A stretch of DNA of 64,000 nt, from positions 1,178,001 to 1,242,000 of the forward strand of contig NC_013729.1 of the NCBI RefSeq assembly GCF_000024345.1, read 5' to 3'. Positions 40,852-51,174 of the stretch are shown piece after piece (positions within the stretch are counted from its first letter, which is position 1; each line of letters starts with the position of its first letter). The stretch comes from Kribbella flavida DSM 17836. GTDB taxonomy: Bacteria; Actinomycetota; Actinomycetes; Propionibacteriales; Kribbellaceae. The translations under genes and the position numbers were made by a program. The notes under the pieces are model-generated. The model saw nothing but the letters and a program-made list of their open reading frames with translations. It made no database searches and had not been told where the DNA came from.

Positions 40852-41607
40852 GTGCCGGAATGGTTGCAAGCGGGCGGCTGGGGATTGCTGGCCGGGTCAG
40901 CGCTGCTGGTCGGTGCGGCGGTCGGATTCCTGGCGCGGATACCGCAGAAGCTGATCGCGTCGGTGATGGCCTTCGGTGCGGGTGTCCTGCTGTCGGCGGT
41001 GTCGTTCGATCTCATCGCCGAGGCCTACGACCAAGCGGGCCTCGGGCCGACGGTTCTGGGTGCCGTGGTGGGCGCGGTCATCTACACCGGCTGCAACGTC
41101 CTCCTGGCCCGGCGCGGTGCGCGGCACCGGAAGCGGTCGGGAACGCGGCAGCCGTCGGAGCAGCAGCAAGCCGGTTCGGGCACCGCCCTGGCGCTCGGCG
41201 CTTTGCTCGACGGAATCCCGGAGTCGATCGTGATCGGCGCCAGCCTGCTGGGCGGCGGCAAGGTCAGCGCCGTCACCGTCGCTGCTGTTTTCATCAGCAA
41301 CGTGCCGGAAGGGCTGTCGAGTGCGGCCGGCATGCGACAGGCCGGGCGTTCCCGGGCGTACGTGTTCGGCCTGTGGACCGGCATCGCGGTCGTCAGCGGA
41401 CTGGCGGCGGTCGCCGGCTACACCGTGCTCGGGGACGCGGGCCCGGCGGTGCTCGCCGCGATCACGGCGCTGGCGGCGGGAGCCATCCTGACGATGATCG
41501 CCGACACGATGATTCCCGAGGCGTTCGAGCAGGCGCACTTGGCGATCGGCCTGATCACCATGCTCGGGTTCCTGACCGCCTTCACGCTGACGAGCCTCGA
41601 GCGGTAG
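40852..41607 (+). CDS. ZIP-family metal transporter
   Basis: 251 aa with about eight hydrophobic helices. LALGALLDGIPESIVIGASL and AAVFISNVPEGLSSAAGMRQ hold the paired motifs (DGIPES, NVPEG) of the ZIP metal site; a Gln-rich loop separates helices 3 and 4. Likely imports zinc or another divalent ion. GTG at 40852 has GAGGG close upstream. Its last 26 bases overlap the convergent YafY-type gene. Confidence 0.85.
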   Translation: MPEWLQAGGWGLLAGSALLVGAAVGFLARIPQKLIASVMAFGAGVLLSAVSFDLIAEAYDQAGLGPTVLGAVVGAVIYTGCNVLLARRGARHRKRSGTRQPSEQQQAGSGTALALGALLDGIPESIVIGASLLGGGKVSAVTVAAVFISNVPEGLSSAAGMRQAGRSRAYVFGLWTGIAVVSGLAAVAGYTVLGDAGPAVLAAITALAAGAILTMIADTMIPEAFEQAHLAIGLITMLGFLTAFTLTSLER

Positions 41608-42553
41608 CCCGGGCGAGACGGTCGGTGAAGGCGCGCAGTGCGTGCACGAACCCGGGGGGCTCGTGCACGACGAAGTCCGCGTCGAGGGAGGCCAGGTTCA
41701 GCAGCAGCCACTGCCAGTTGTCCAGCTTGAGGGTGACGTCGACCTGCTGGTCGGTGACGGCGACCAGGTCGGCGTCCTGGTGCCGGAGCGCGTCGGCGAC
41801 CCGGGTCAGCGAAGCGTGCACGGTGAGGCGGATGGTCTGTCGCTCCTTGCCAAGCCCTTGCCGCAGGTAGTCGACAGCGCTGTCGGCCGGAATCGGCCGG
41901 GGCTCGAACTGGCTCGTCATGATCTGCAGCTGCTCGATCCGGTCGCAGCGGAAGACGCGCCAGTCCTGCTTCTCGACGTCCCAGGCAACGAAGTACCAGC
42001 GCAGATTGAGGTGGACCAGCCGATGCGGCTCGACGCGGCGGCTGCTGGGACGTCCGGTGGGGCTCTGGTACTCGAAGACCGCCGTCCGCCGGGCCCGGAT
42101 CGCGTCGGCGAGGTCGGCCAGGAGTTGAGGGCTCGGTGCGGGGGCGAGCTGGTGAGCCGCCTCGAGCGTGGACCGGATCGCGGCCGCGCGGGGCCGGAGC
42201 CGGCCGGGCAGCAGTTGGTCGATCTTGCCGTACGCACGCGTGGCTGCCTCGTCCAACCGGCCCTCGCCGGCCTCACCGGTGGCGGCGAGTGTCGCCAGTC
42301 CGAGCAGCGTCGCCACTGCTTCGTCGTCGTCCAGGACCAGCGGTGGCAACGCGCGGCCTGCGGTGAGCCGGTAGAACCCGCCCCGGCCGGGCTGGGTGTC
42401 GACCGGGTAGCCGTAGCCCCGCAACCGGTCGATGTCCCGGCGCAGCGTGCGCGCGCTGACACCGAGCCGGCTCGACAGCTCCGCGCCGCTGAATGCCCGC
42501 CCGGTCTGCAACGTCGCCAGCAACGCCAGCATTCGTTCGGTCACATCGGCCAC
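41582..42553 (-). CDS. YafY-type (HTH_11/WYL) transcriptional regulator
   Basis: 323 aa. RMLALLATLQTGRAFSGAEL, then SSRLGVSARTLRRDIDRLRG, is the DeoR-like helix-turn-helix with the YGYPVDTQPGRGGFYRL wing. The WYL domain follows (VFEYQSPTGRPSSRRVEPHR, LVHLNLRWYFVAWDVEKQDW), then a WCX end. WYL proteins sense nucleic acid or nucleotide ligands and often control DNA-damage or stress genes. GTG at 42553 was chosen by the family start. Divergent from the first UvrA-like gene 62 bases away, its likely target. Confidence 0.88.
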   Translation of the reverse strand: MADVTERMLALLATLQTGRAFSGAELSSRLGVSARTLRRDIDRLRGYGYPVDTQPGRGGFYRLTAGRALPPLVLDDDEAVATLLGLATLAATGEAGEGRLDEAATRAYGKIDQLLPGRLRPRAAAIRSTLEAAHQLAPAPSPQLLADLADAIRARRTAVFEYQSPTGRPSSRRVEPHRLVHLNLRWYFVAWDVEKQDWRVFRCDRIEQLQIMTSQFEPRPIPADSAVDYLRQGLGKERQTIRLTVHASLTRVADALRHQDADLVAVTDQQVDVTLKLDNWQWLLLNLASLDADFVVHEPPGFVHALRAFTDRLARATARGSSA

Positions 42554-42615
42554 GCCTCGATTCTTCCGCACTAAGCGGTCAGGATCCGGCCACATATCCG
42601 GTTACGTTCGCAGTC

Positions 42616-44877
42616 ATGGGAAAGCACATCCGGATCCGTGAGGCGCGCACGAACAACCTGGCCGGGCTGAGCGCCGACATCCCTCGCAACCAGCTGGTGG
42701 TGTTCGCCGGCATCTCCGGCTCGGGCAAGTCGTCGCTCGTCTTCGACACCGTCGCGGCCGAGGCAGGCCACCAGCTCAACGAGACGTTCCCGCCGTTCGC
42801 CCGCAACCGGCTGCCCCGGTGGAGCCGCCCGGACGTCGAGGAGATCGACGGGCTGTCGCCGGTGGTGGTGATCGACCAGCGCAGGCTCGGCGGCAACGCA
42901 CGCTCGACCGTCGGCACGATCACCGACACCTGGACCTACCTGCGGCTGCTGTTCTCCCGCACCAGTACGCCGTACGTCGGTGAGTCGGGGCACTTCTCGT
43001 TCAACGATCCGGCCGGCATGTGCCCGGCCTGCGCGGGGCTGGGCGAGGTGGTCGTCAGTGCCGTCGACCGGTTCCTCGATCTCAACAAGTCGCTCGCGGC
43101 CGGCGCGATTCTGCTGCCCGGCTTCGGTCACGGCGGCTACTGGTACAACCAGTACGCCGACATCGGCTCGTTCGACCTCGACACCCCGCTGCGCGAGTGG
43201 AGCCCGACCGAACGGGACGCCCTGCTGTACGGCGGTGAGGCCGCGGCGAAGCTCGGAACCAAGCCGCCCAGGGACTACGAGGGGGTCGTCGAGCGCTTCG
43301 AGCGGATCTACCTGCACACCTCGGGCGACCTGTCCGAGCGCAAGCAGGACGTCATCCGCCGCTTCACCCGGTCGACGACCTGCCCGGACTGCCACGGCGA
43401 CCGGCTCACCGAGGCGGCCCGGACAGCGACCGTGCTCGGCAGGACGATCGGCGAGCTGGCGCGGCTGGAGATCACCGACCTGGCGGCGCTGGTGACGAAG
43501 GTCGACGACCCGGCCGTGGCTCCCGTCGTCCGGGCGCTGACCGCGCGGCTGGAGGCGATGATCACGATCGGGCTGGGCTACCTGCACCTTGGCCGGGCCA
43601 CCACGAGCCTGTCGGGTGGCGAGTCGCAGCGGATCAAGACGGTCAAGCACCTCGGCAGCAGCCTGACCGAGATGCTGTACGTGTTCGACGAGCCGACCGT
43701 CGGGCTGCACCCGCACGACACCCCGGCAATGACCGCGCTGCTGGAACAACTGCGGGACAAGGGCAACAGCGTGCTGGTCGTCGAGCACGACCCCGACGTG
43801 ATGGCGGTCGCCGACCAGATCATCGAGGTCGGTCCGGGGGCCGGCGACGACGGCGGGCGGTTGGTGTTCCAGGGCGGCTTCGGCGAGCTGCTCGAGGCCG
43901 GTACGCCGACCGGCCGGGCGCTGCGCAGACGCCGCCCGATCACGCCCGTACCGCGCACCGGGCACGGCAGCATCACGATCGCGGACGCGACGCGCAACAA
44001 CCTGCGCCACGTCACCGTCGACCTGCCGGCCGGTGTGCTCACGGTGCTCACCGGTGTCGCCGGGTCGGGCAAGTCCAGCCTCGCCGCCGAGCTGGTCGAG
44101 CAGCATGCCGCGGTGGTCATCGACCAGAAGGCGGTCACCACCAACCGGCGGTCCACGCCGATCACCTGGACCGGCATCGCGCCCGCTGTCCGGCGTACTT
44201 TCGCCCAGCGGAACGGGGTTTCGGCTGCTCTGTTCAGCGCGAACTCCGAAGGTGCCTGCCCGACCTGCAAGGGGCTCGGCGTGATCCACACCGACCTCGC
44301 GTTCATGGACGGGCAGGAGACGGTGTGCGAGAGCTGCGACGGCCGGCGCTACACGGCTGAGGTGCTCGCGTACCAGGTCGCCGGGTTGTCCATCGCCGAC
44401 ATCGACGATCTCACCGTGGACGAGGCTGTCCGGCGCTTCCCGGACCGGGCCGTGGTCAAGGCGCTGGGCGCGATCGCCGACGTCGGCCTCGGCTACCTGC
44501 GGCTGGGACAGCCGCTCACCACGCTGTCCGGCGGCGAGTGCCAGCGGCTCAAGATCGCCCGCGAGCTGCACGACGCCGACAAGCCGACGCTCTACGTGCT
44601 GGACGAACCCACCACCGGACTGCACCTGAACGACATCGACACGCTGCTCGGCATTCTCGACCAGCTCGTGGACCGCGGCCACACCGTCGTCGTCATCGAG
44701 CACAACCTCGACGTGATCCGGCAGGCCGACTGGGTCGTCGACCTGGGGCCTGGACCGGGCCAGCACGGCGGACGGGTTCTGTACGAGGGCACTGTCCGGG
44801 ACCTGATGACCCAGGCGACCCCCACCGCTTCCGCGCTCTGGGCAACGAACCCGGGCCATGGCACGATCGGGGAGTGA
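42616..44877 (+). CDS. UvrA-like ABC ATPase (short, DrrC-type), copy 1
   Basis: 753 aa, versus about 950 for true UvrA. Two ABC modules: VVFAGISGSGKSSLVFDTVA and LTVLTGVAGSGKSSLAAELV (Walker A), LSGGESQRIKTVKHLGSS and LSGGECQRLKIARELHDA (signatures). Four Cys pairs (CPACAGLG, CPDCHGDR, CPTCKGLG, CESCDGRR) keep zinc sites. The UvrB-binding insert is missing, so this is a class II UvrA or DrrC-like protein linked to resistance against DNA-binding drugs. ATG 42616 is seven bases after TACGTT, so leaderless. GTGA overlap with the AraC gene. Confidence 0.88.
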   Translation: MGKHIRIREARTNNLAGLSADIPRNQLVVFAGISGSGKSSLVFDTVAAEAGHQLNETFPPFARNRLPRWSRPDVEEIDGLSPVVVIDQRRLGGNARSTVGTITDTWTYLRLLFSRTSTPYVGESGHFSFNDPAGMCPACAGLGEVVVSAVDRFLDLNKSLAAGAILLPGFGHGGYWYNQYADIGSFDLDTPLREWSPTERDALLYGGEAAAKLGTKPPRDYEGVVERFERIYLHTSGDLSERKQDVIRRFTRSTTCPDCHGDRLTEAARTATVLGRTIGELARLEITDLAALVTKVDDPAVAPVVRALTARLEAMITIGLGYLHLGRATTSLSGGESQRIKTVKHLGSSLTEMLYVFDEPTVGLHPHDTPAMTALLEQLRDKGNSVLVVEHDPDVMAVADQIIEVGPGAGDDGGRLVFQGGFGELLEAGTPTGRALRRRRPITPVPRTGHGSITIADATRNNLRHVTVDLPAGVLTVLTGVAGSGKSSLAAELVEQHAAVVIDQKAVTTNRRSTPITWTGIAPAVRRTFAQRNGVSAALFSANSEGACPTCKGLGVIHTDLAFMDGQETVCESCDGRRYTAEVLAYQVAGLSIADIDDLTVDEAVRRFPDRAVVKALGAIADVGLGYLRLGQPLTTLSGGECQRLKIARELHDADKPTLYVLDEPTTGLHLNDIDTLLGILDQLVDRGHTVVVIEHNLDVIRQADWVVDLGPGPGQHGGRVLYEGTVRDLMTQATPTASALWATNPGHGTIGE

Positions 44878-45323
44878 CCAGCAAAGCCAGCGCGGAGCAG
44901 AACCTGCGGGATCTCGCGCTGCTGCGACGGGTCCGGGACCGGATCGACCGGGAGTACGCGCAGCCGCTGGACGTCGAGGCGCTCGCCCGCGGGGTCAACA
45001 TCTCGGCCGGGCACCTCAGCCGGCAGTTCCGGCTCGCCTACGGAGAGTCGCCGTACGGCTATCTGATGACCCGCCGGATCGAGCGGGCGATGGCGCTGCT
45101 GCGGCGGGGTGACCTGAGTGTCACCGAGGTCTGTTTCGCGGTCGGGTGCTCGTCGCTGGGCACGTTCAGCACCCGGTTCACCGAACTGGTCGGGGTGCCG
45201 CCGAGCACCTACCGGCGGGAGGCGGCCGCCGCGACGGAGGGCATTCCGTCGTGCGTCGCGAAACAGGTGACCAGACCGATCAGGAATCGAGAAGCGCCGG
45301 TCACCGAGCCGCAGCTAGCGTGA
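44874..45323 (+). CDS. AraC-type DNA-binding regulator
   Basis: 149 aa. The whole protein is the AraC double helix-turn-helix: RIDREYAQPLDVEALARGVN, SAGHLSRQFRLAYGESPYGY, then DLSVTEVCFAVGCSSLGTFS and TRFTELVGVPPSTYRREA. There is no separate ligand domain; the C-terminal tail is short and basic. GTG at 44874 overlaps the UvrA-like stop by GTGA, so it is translated by coupling. The VOC gene follows after five bases. Likely controls this block. Confidence 0.9.
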   Translation: MTSKASAEQNLRDLALLRRVRDRIDREYAQPLDVEALARGVNISAGHLSRQFRLAYGESPYGYLMTRRIERAMALLRRGDLSVTEVCFAVGCSSLGTFSTRFTELVGVPPSTYRREAAAATEGIPSCVAKQVTRPIRNREAPVTEPQLA

Positions 45324-45328
45324 GCGCC

Positions 45329-45739
45329 ATGGACCTGATCATTCACAGCAGCTTCCTGCCGCAGAACGACCCGGACGCCGCGCTCAACTTCTACCGCGAC
45401 ACGCTCGGCTTCGAGGTCCGCAAGGACGTCGGGTACGACGGCATGCGCTGGATCACGGTCGGCCCCGTCGGGCAGCCGCAGACCTCGATCGTGCTGCACC
45501 CGCCGGCCGCCGACCCGGGCATCACCGAGGAGGAGCGCAAGGCGATCACCGAGATGATGGCCAAGGGCACCTACGGCGCGATCCTGCTGGCTACCAAGGA
45601 CCTGGACGCCACCTTCGAGCAGCTGCAGGCCGGCGACACCGAGATCGTGCAGGAGCCGACCGACCAGCCGTACGGAATCCGCGACTGCGCCGTCCGCGAC
45701 CCGGCCGGCAACCTGCTCCGGATCCAGCAACTGGCCTGA
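45329..45739 (+). CDS. VOC (glyoxalase/bleomycin-resistance fold) protein
   Basis: 136 aa. SFLPQNDPDAALNFYRDTLG and FEVRKDVGYDGMRWITVGPV give the first beta-alpha-beta-beta-beta unit; LLATKDLDATFEQLQAGDTE and IRDCAVRDPAGNLLRI the second. The fold includes glyoxalases, dioxygenases and drug-sequestering proteins; nothing decides which. It lies between two UvrA-like genes with an AraC regulator, where a role in drug binding or modification would fit. Confidence 0.85.
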   Translation: MDLIIHSSFLPQNDPDAALNFYRDTLGFEVRKDVGYDGMRWITVGPVGQPQTSIVLHPPAADPGITEEERKAITEMMAKGTYGAILLATKDLDATFEQLQAGDTEIVQEPTDQPYGIRDCAVRDPAGNLLRIQQLA

Positions 45740-45839
45740 GCGCCGCGAGCCCACCCGCCGTCCGGCTCGAGGCCGGCCGGCTGCCCCAGACGACGCCGAC
45801 GGAGACCGGAGACGGTTCCGCCCGACAGTTGGAGAGACG

Positions 45840-48230
<2,391 letters not shown>

Positions 48231-48276
48231 CCGTCCCCCCACCCCTCCCACCCCCGCCCCAACGTGGGGGGATAAC

Positions 48277-48333
48277 CCGCCACATTGTGGGTCTACCCGT
48301 CCGTATTCCGGGGGAGAACCCAGCATGTGGCGG
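48277..48333 (+). terminator. Long imperfect hairpin after the second UvrA-like gene
   Basis: CCGCCACATTGTGGGT (48277-48292) and ACCCAGCATGTGGCGG (48318-48333) pair over 16 bases with two mismatches, around a 25-base loop. A CCCC-ACG-GGGG hairpin precedes it near 48257-48270. Both lie in the 182-base space between the UvrA-like gene and the ECF41 promoter at 48351, and probably end the upstream transcript. Confidence 0.5.
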
Positions 48334-48350
48334 CTGAGGGTGGGGTGGGG

Positions 48351-48377
48351 TGTCACAGGGGAGGGGTGGGTGGTGTC
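48351..48377 (+). promoter_or_regulatory. ECF41-type promoter upstream of its own sigma factor
   Basis: TGTCACA (48351-48357), exactly 16 bases, TGTC (48374-48377). The reported ECF41 consensus is TGTCACA-N16-CGTC; the -35 is perfect and the -10 differs in one base. Transcription would begin near 48384 and the sigma gene starts at 48413 with a good ribosome site. ECF41 factors usually read their own promoter, so this is probably an autoregulatory site. Confidence 0.7.
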
Positions 48378-48412
48378 TTGGTGGTGTTGGTGCCGAGACG
48401 GGTGGAGGGACG

Positions 48413-49315
48413 ATGGTGGGCGGTAGTGGTGGTGGGGTGACGACGGAGGAAGAGGATCCGTTGGTCGCGCATCGAGGGCTGCTCTTCACGGTGGCTTACG
48501 AGATGCTCGGGTCGGCAGCGGATGCGGAAGACGTTGTGCAGGAGACCTGGTTGCGGTGGGCTGCCACGGACCAGGCGGCGGTGCGGGAGCCGCGGGCGTA
48601 CCTGGTCCGGATCGCCACCCGGCAGGCGCTGAACCGGCTGCGGACGGTGTCGCGCCGGCGCGAGGACTACGTCGGGGAGTGGCTGCCGGAGCCGCTGCTG
48701 ACCAGTCCGGACGTGGCCGAGGACGTCGAGCTCGCCGACAGCGTCTCGATCGCGATGATGACCGTGCTGGAGACGCTCGGGCCGATCGAACGGGCGGTGT
48801 TCGTACTGCGTGAGGTCTTCGACGTCCCGTACGACGAGATCGCGGCGGCGGTCGGCAAGAGCCCGGCCGCGGTCCGGCAGATCGCGCACCGGGCCCGCGG
48901 GCACGTCGCCGCGCGCCGGCCGCGGACCCGGGTCGCCCCGGCCGAGCAGCAGGTGGTCGTCGACCGGTTCCTGGCCGCGGTCCGGACCGGCGACGTCCAG
49001 GGGCTGCTCGACGTCCTGTCGCCCGACGTGGTGCTGGTCACCGACGGCGGCGGCGTGGTGCAGGCGCTGATGGCGCCGCTCGAGGGCGTTCGCCGGGTGA
49101 GCACCCTGCTCGCGGGCATCGCGACGCACGCGCCGGACCTGCAGCTGACCTCGGTCTGGCTCAACGGCGCGCCCGCCGCCCGGATCGACCCGGGCGGCGC
49201 ACGGGACACCGCCCTCAGCCTGACCGTCGAGAACGGCCGGATCACCCGGATCTACGCCGTCCGCAACCCGCACAAGATGGCCTACCTGGACACCGAGAAC
49301 CCGCTGACGCGGTAG
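48413..49315 (+). CDS. ECF41-type (SigJ-like) sigma factor with SnoaL-like regulatory tail
   Basis: 300 aa. Region 2: LLFTVAYEMLGSAADAEDVV, QETWLRWAAT, YLVRIATRQALNRLR. The ECF41 linker GEWLPEPL is present. Region 4: LGPIERAVFVLREVFDVPYD, AAVGKSPAAVRQIAHRARGH. The SnoaL-like tail has the two ECF41 tags in altered form: DGGGV for DGGGK, and NPHKM for NPDKL near the C-terminus. The tail normally tunes the factor without an anti-sigma. ATG 48413 has GGAGGG four bases upstream. A carboxymuconolactone-type partner, usual for ECF41, is not adjacent. Confidence 0.88.
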   Translation: MVGGSGGGVTTEEEDPLVAHRGLLFTVAYEMLGSAADAEDVVQETWLRWAATDQAAVREPRAYLVRIATRQALNRLRTVSRRREDYVGEWLPEPLLTSPDVAEDVELADSVSIAMMTVLETLGPIERAVFVLREVFDVPYDEIAAAVGKSPAAVRQIAHRARGHVAARRPRTRVAPAEQQVVVDRFLAAVRTGDVQGLLDVLSPDVVLVTDGGGVVQALMAPLEGVRRVSTLLAGIATHAPDLQLTSVWLNGAPAARIDPGGARDTALSLTVENGRITRIYAVRNPHKMAYLDTENPLTR

Positions 49316-49322
49316 CCCGGCC

Positions 49323-49373
49323 GGCCGGCCGCGAAACGTGTCATCGCAGCACCGATGAGTTTCCGGGCCGGCC
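49323..49373 (+). terminator. Nested hairpin after the ECF41-like gene
   Basis: Arms 49323-49337 and 49359-49373 share GGCCGGCC and AAAC blocks (12 of 15 paired); inside them TCATCG (49341-49346) pairs with CGATGA (49353-49358). It lies just after the stop at 49315 and before the VOC gene at 49436. Terminator-like, without a T-tract. Confidence 0.5.
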
Positions 49374-49435
49374 GTCGTTCTACCGGGTGAGAGTGTCGGC
49401 CAGACTGAGGCCGACCGCGATGCTGGGAGGCCTTG

Positions 49436-49861
49436 ATGGACTGGAAGCTCGAACTCGTGATCGTGCCGGTGTCGGACGTGGACCGGGCGAAGACGTTCTA
49501 CACCGAGCAGCTCGGGTTCCGCGAAGACGTCGACCACCGGGCCGGCGACGCGTTCCGGGTGGTGCAGCTGACGCCGCCGGGCTCGGCCTGCTCGATCACG
49601 ATCGGCACCGGGCTGACGAAGGCCGCGCCGGGCACCTACCAGGGCACGCACCTGGTGGTGAACGACATCGAGGCGGCCCGGGCCGAGCTGGTCGAGCGGG
49701 GCGTGGACGTCAGCGAGCCGTTCCACTTCACCGCCGAGGGTCAGCAGCCCGGACTGGACCCGAACCGGGCCGACTACGGCACGTTCCTGACCTTCGAGGA
49801 CCCGGACGGCAACGGCTGGACCGTCCAGGAGGTCCGGACGACGAACCCCGACCGGCTCTGA
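49436..49861 (+). CDS. VOC-fold protein paired with a sigma factor
   Basis: 141 aa. LELVIVPVSDVDRAKTFYTE, then QLGFREDVDHRAGDAFRVVQ, is the first VOC unit; THLVVNDIEAARAELVERGV and FLTFEDPDGNGWTVQEV the second, with the usual metal-ligand Glu positions (QE near the end). Likely a glyoxalase-like or binding protein. ATG 49436 has GGGAGG five bases upstream; a TTG one codon earlier is less likely. The sigma-factor gene begins two bases after its stop, so the two form an operon. Confidence 0.85.
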   Translation: MDWKLELVIVPVSDVDRAKTFYTEQLGFREDVDHRAGDAFRVVQLTPPGSACSITIGTGLTKAAPGTYQGTHLVVNDIEAARAELVERGVDVSEPFHFTAEGQQPGLDPNRADYGTFLTFEDPDGNGWTVQEVRTTNPDRL

Positions 49862-49863
49862 CC

Positions 49864-50877
49864 GTGCTGGAGGAGGCGGCGTTCGCGGGTGACGAGGCCG
49901 CGTTCGCCGAGCTGGCCGGGCGGCACCGCCGGGAGCTGCACCTGCACTGCTACCGGATGCTGGCGTCCTTCGACGACGCGGAGGACGCCGTCCAGGAGAC
50001 GTTGTTGCGGGCCTGGCGCGGCCGGGACGGGTTCGACGGCCGAACCTACTTCCGCGCGTGGCTGTACCGGATCGCGACGAACGTGTGCCTGGACGTCTCC
50101 CGGCGCCACGCCCGGCGGCAGGCCGCGTCGCCGGGGGAGATGGTGTGGTTGCAGCCCTACCCGGACCAGTTGCTGGACGAGGTCGCCCCGCCCACCGACC
50201 AGCCGGACGCGGTGGCGGTGGACCGGGAGACGATCGAGCTGACGTTCCTGATCGCGTTGCAGGCGTTGCCGCCGCGGCAGCGGGCCGCCCTGATCGCCCG
50301 GGACGTGCTCGGCTGGCCGGCCACCGAGACCGCTGCCCTGCTGGAGACGAGCGTGGCGGCGGCGAACAGCGCCCTGCAGCGGGCCCGCGCGACGATGCAG
50401 CAGCACTTGCCGGTACGGCGTACGGACTGGAGCGCTGCCCGGCCGACGGCCGAGGAGCGGGCGCTGCTGGATCGGTTCATCGACGCGCACGAGCGGTGTG
50501 ACGTGGCGGCGGCGGTCGCGATCGCGGCGGAGGACATCCGGGTGTCGATGCCGCCCGACCAGCTGTCGTTCGCCGGGCTCGACGCGGTCCGGCCGTTGCT
50601 GGAGCGGGCGTTCGGGCCGGACCGCGACGGGGAGTGGCGCCTGGTGCCGACCTCGGCCAACCGGCTGCCGGCCGCCGCGACGTACCTGCGCCGGCCGGGC
50701 GACACGGTGTTCCGCGCGTTCAAGCTCGACGTACTGCGGATCTCCGGCGGCGCGATCGCCGAGATCATCACCTTCGGCTACTCCCGGTTCCCCGCATTCG
50801 GGCTGCCGCCCGAGCTCGGCACCGGCGCGGAGCAGTCGGGGACGCGGGGGCCCGGACGACGAATTTCGGATCCGTAG
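49864..50877 (+). CDS. ECF sigma factor with C-terminal SnoaL-like domain
   Basis: 337 aa. Region 2: ELHLHCYRMLASFDDAEDAV, QETLLRAWRGRDGF, FRAWLYRIATNVCLDVSRR. Region 4: LQALPPRQRAALIARDVLGW, LLETSVAAANSALQRARATM. Residues about 195-320 are SnoaL-like (ALLDRFIDAHERCDVAAAVA). Same overall build as the factor at 38840. GTG at 49864 lies two bases after the VOC stop and depends on coupling. The end is basic and Gly-rich, likely unstructured. Confidence 0.88.
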   Translation: MLEEAAFAGDEAAFAELAGRHRRELHLHCYRMLASFDDAEDAVQETLLRAWRGRDGFDGRTYFRAWLYRIATNVCLDVSRRHARRQAASPGEMVWLQPYPDQLLDEVAPPTDQPDAVAVDRETIELTFLIALQALPPRQRAALIARDVLGWPATETAALLETSVAAANSALQRARATMQQHLPVRRTDWSAARPTAEERALLDRFIDAHERCDVAAAVAIAAEDIRVSMPPDQLSFAGLDAVRPLLERAFGPDRDGEWRLVPTSANRLPAAATYLRRPGDTVFRAFKLDVLRISGGAIAEIITFGYSRFPAFGLPPELGTGAEQSGTRGPGRRISDP

Positions 50878-50911
50878 GGGCCGGGGCCGGGACGCGAACC
50901 GCTGTGGGCGC

Positions 50912-50917
50912 TAGTAT
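50912..50917 (+). promoter_or_regulatory. Candidate -10 (TAGTAT) with long leader before the SNF2 helicase
   Basis: TAGTAT is the only good -10 in the 297-base gap 50878-51174; no clear -35 is present at 16-18 bases. If used, the helicase message has a leader of about 250 bases. I saw no strong hairpin or known riboswitch in that leader, and no other gene in the gap. Confidence 0.4.
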
Positions 50918-51174
50918 GGGGGCGCACCGAACCTCGGCGACATCCCTTGGTGAGGCCGATCGCCCAGCCCGCTGTGCCTCGGTTCTCGCTGTCGGAGCCA
51001 CCCACCGGCCGGTCCGGCCGGACGTCCGACCCGTCGATCGCTCACAGCAGTGGTGGACCGCGCCGCGCGATGAAGAGTCGCCACCTCAGGCCACTCCCGG
51101 CGATGTCCTGCAGCCGGGTGTGCGGTGTTGCCGTCCGCCATGGCAGCGTGCCCTGGCAGTCCCGAGGAGGATCC

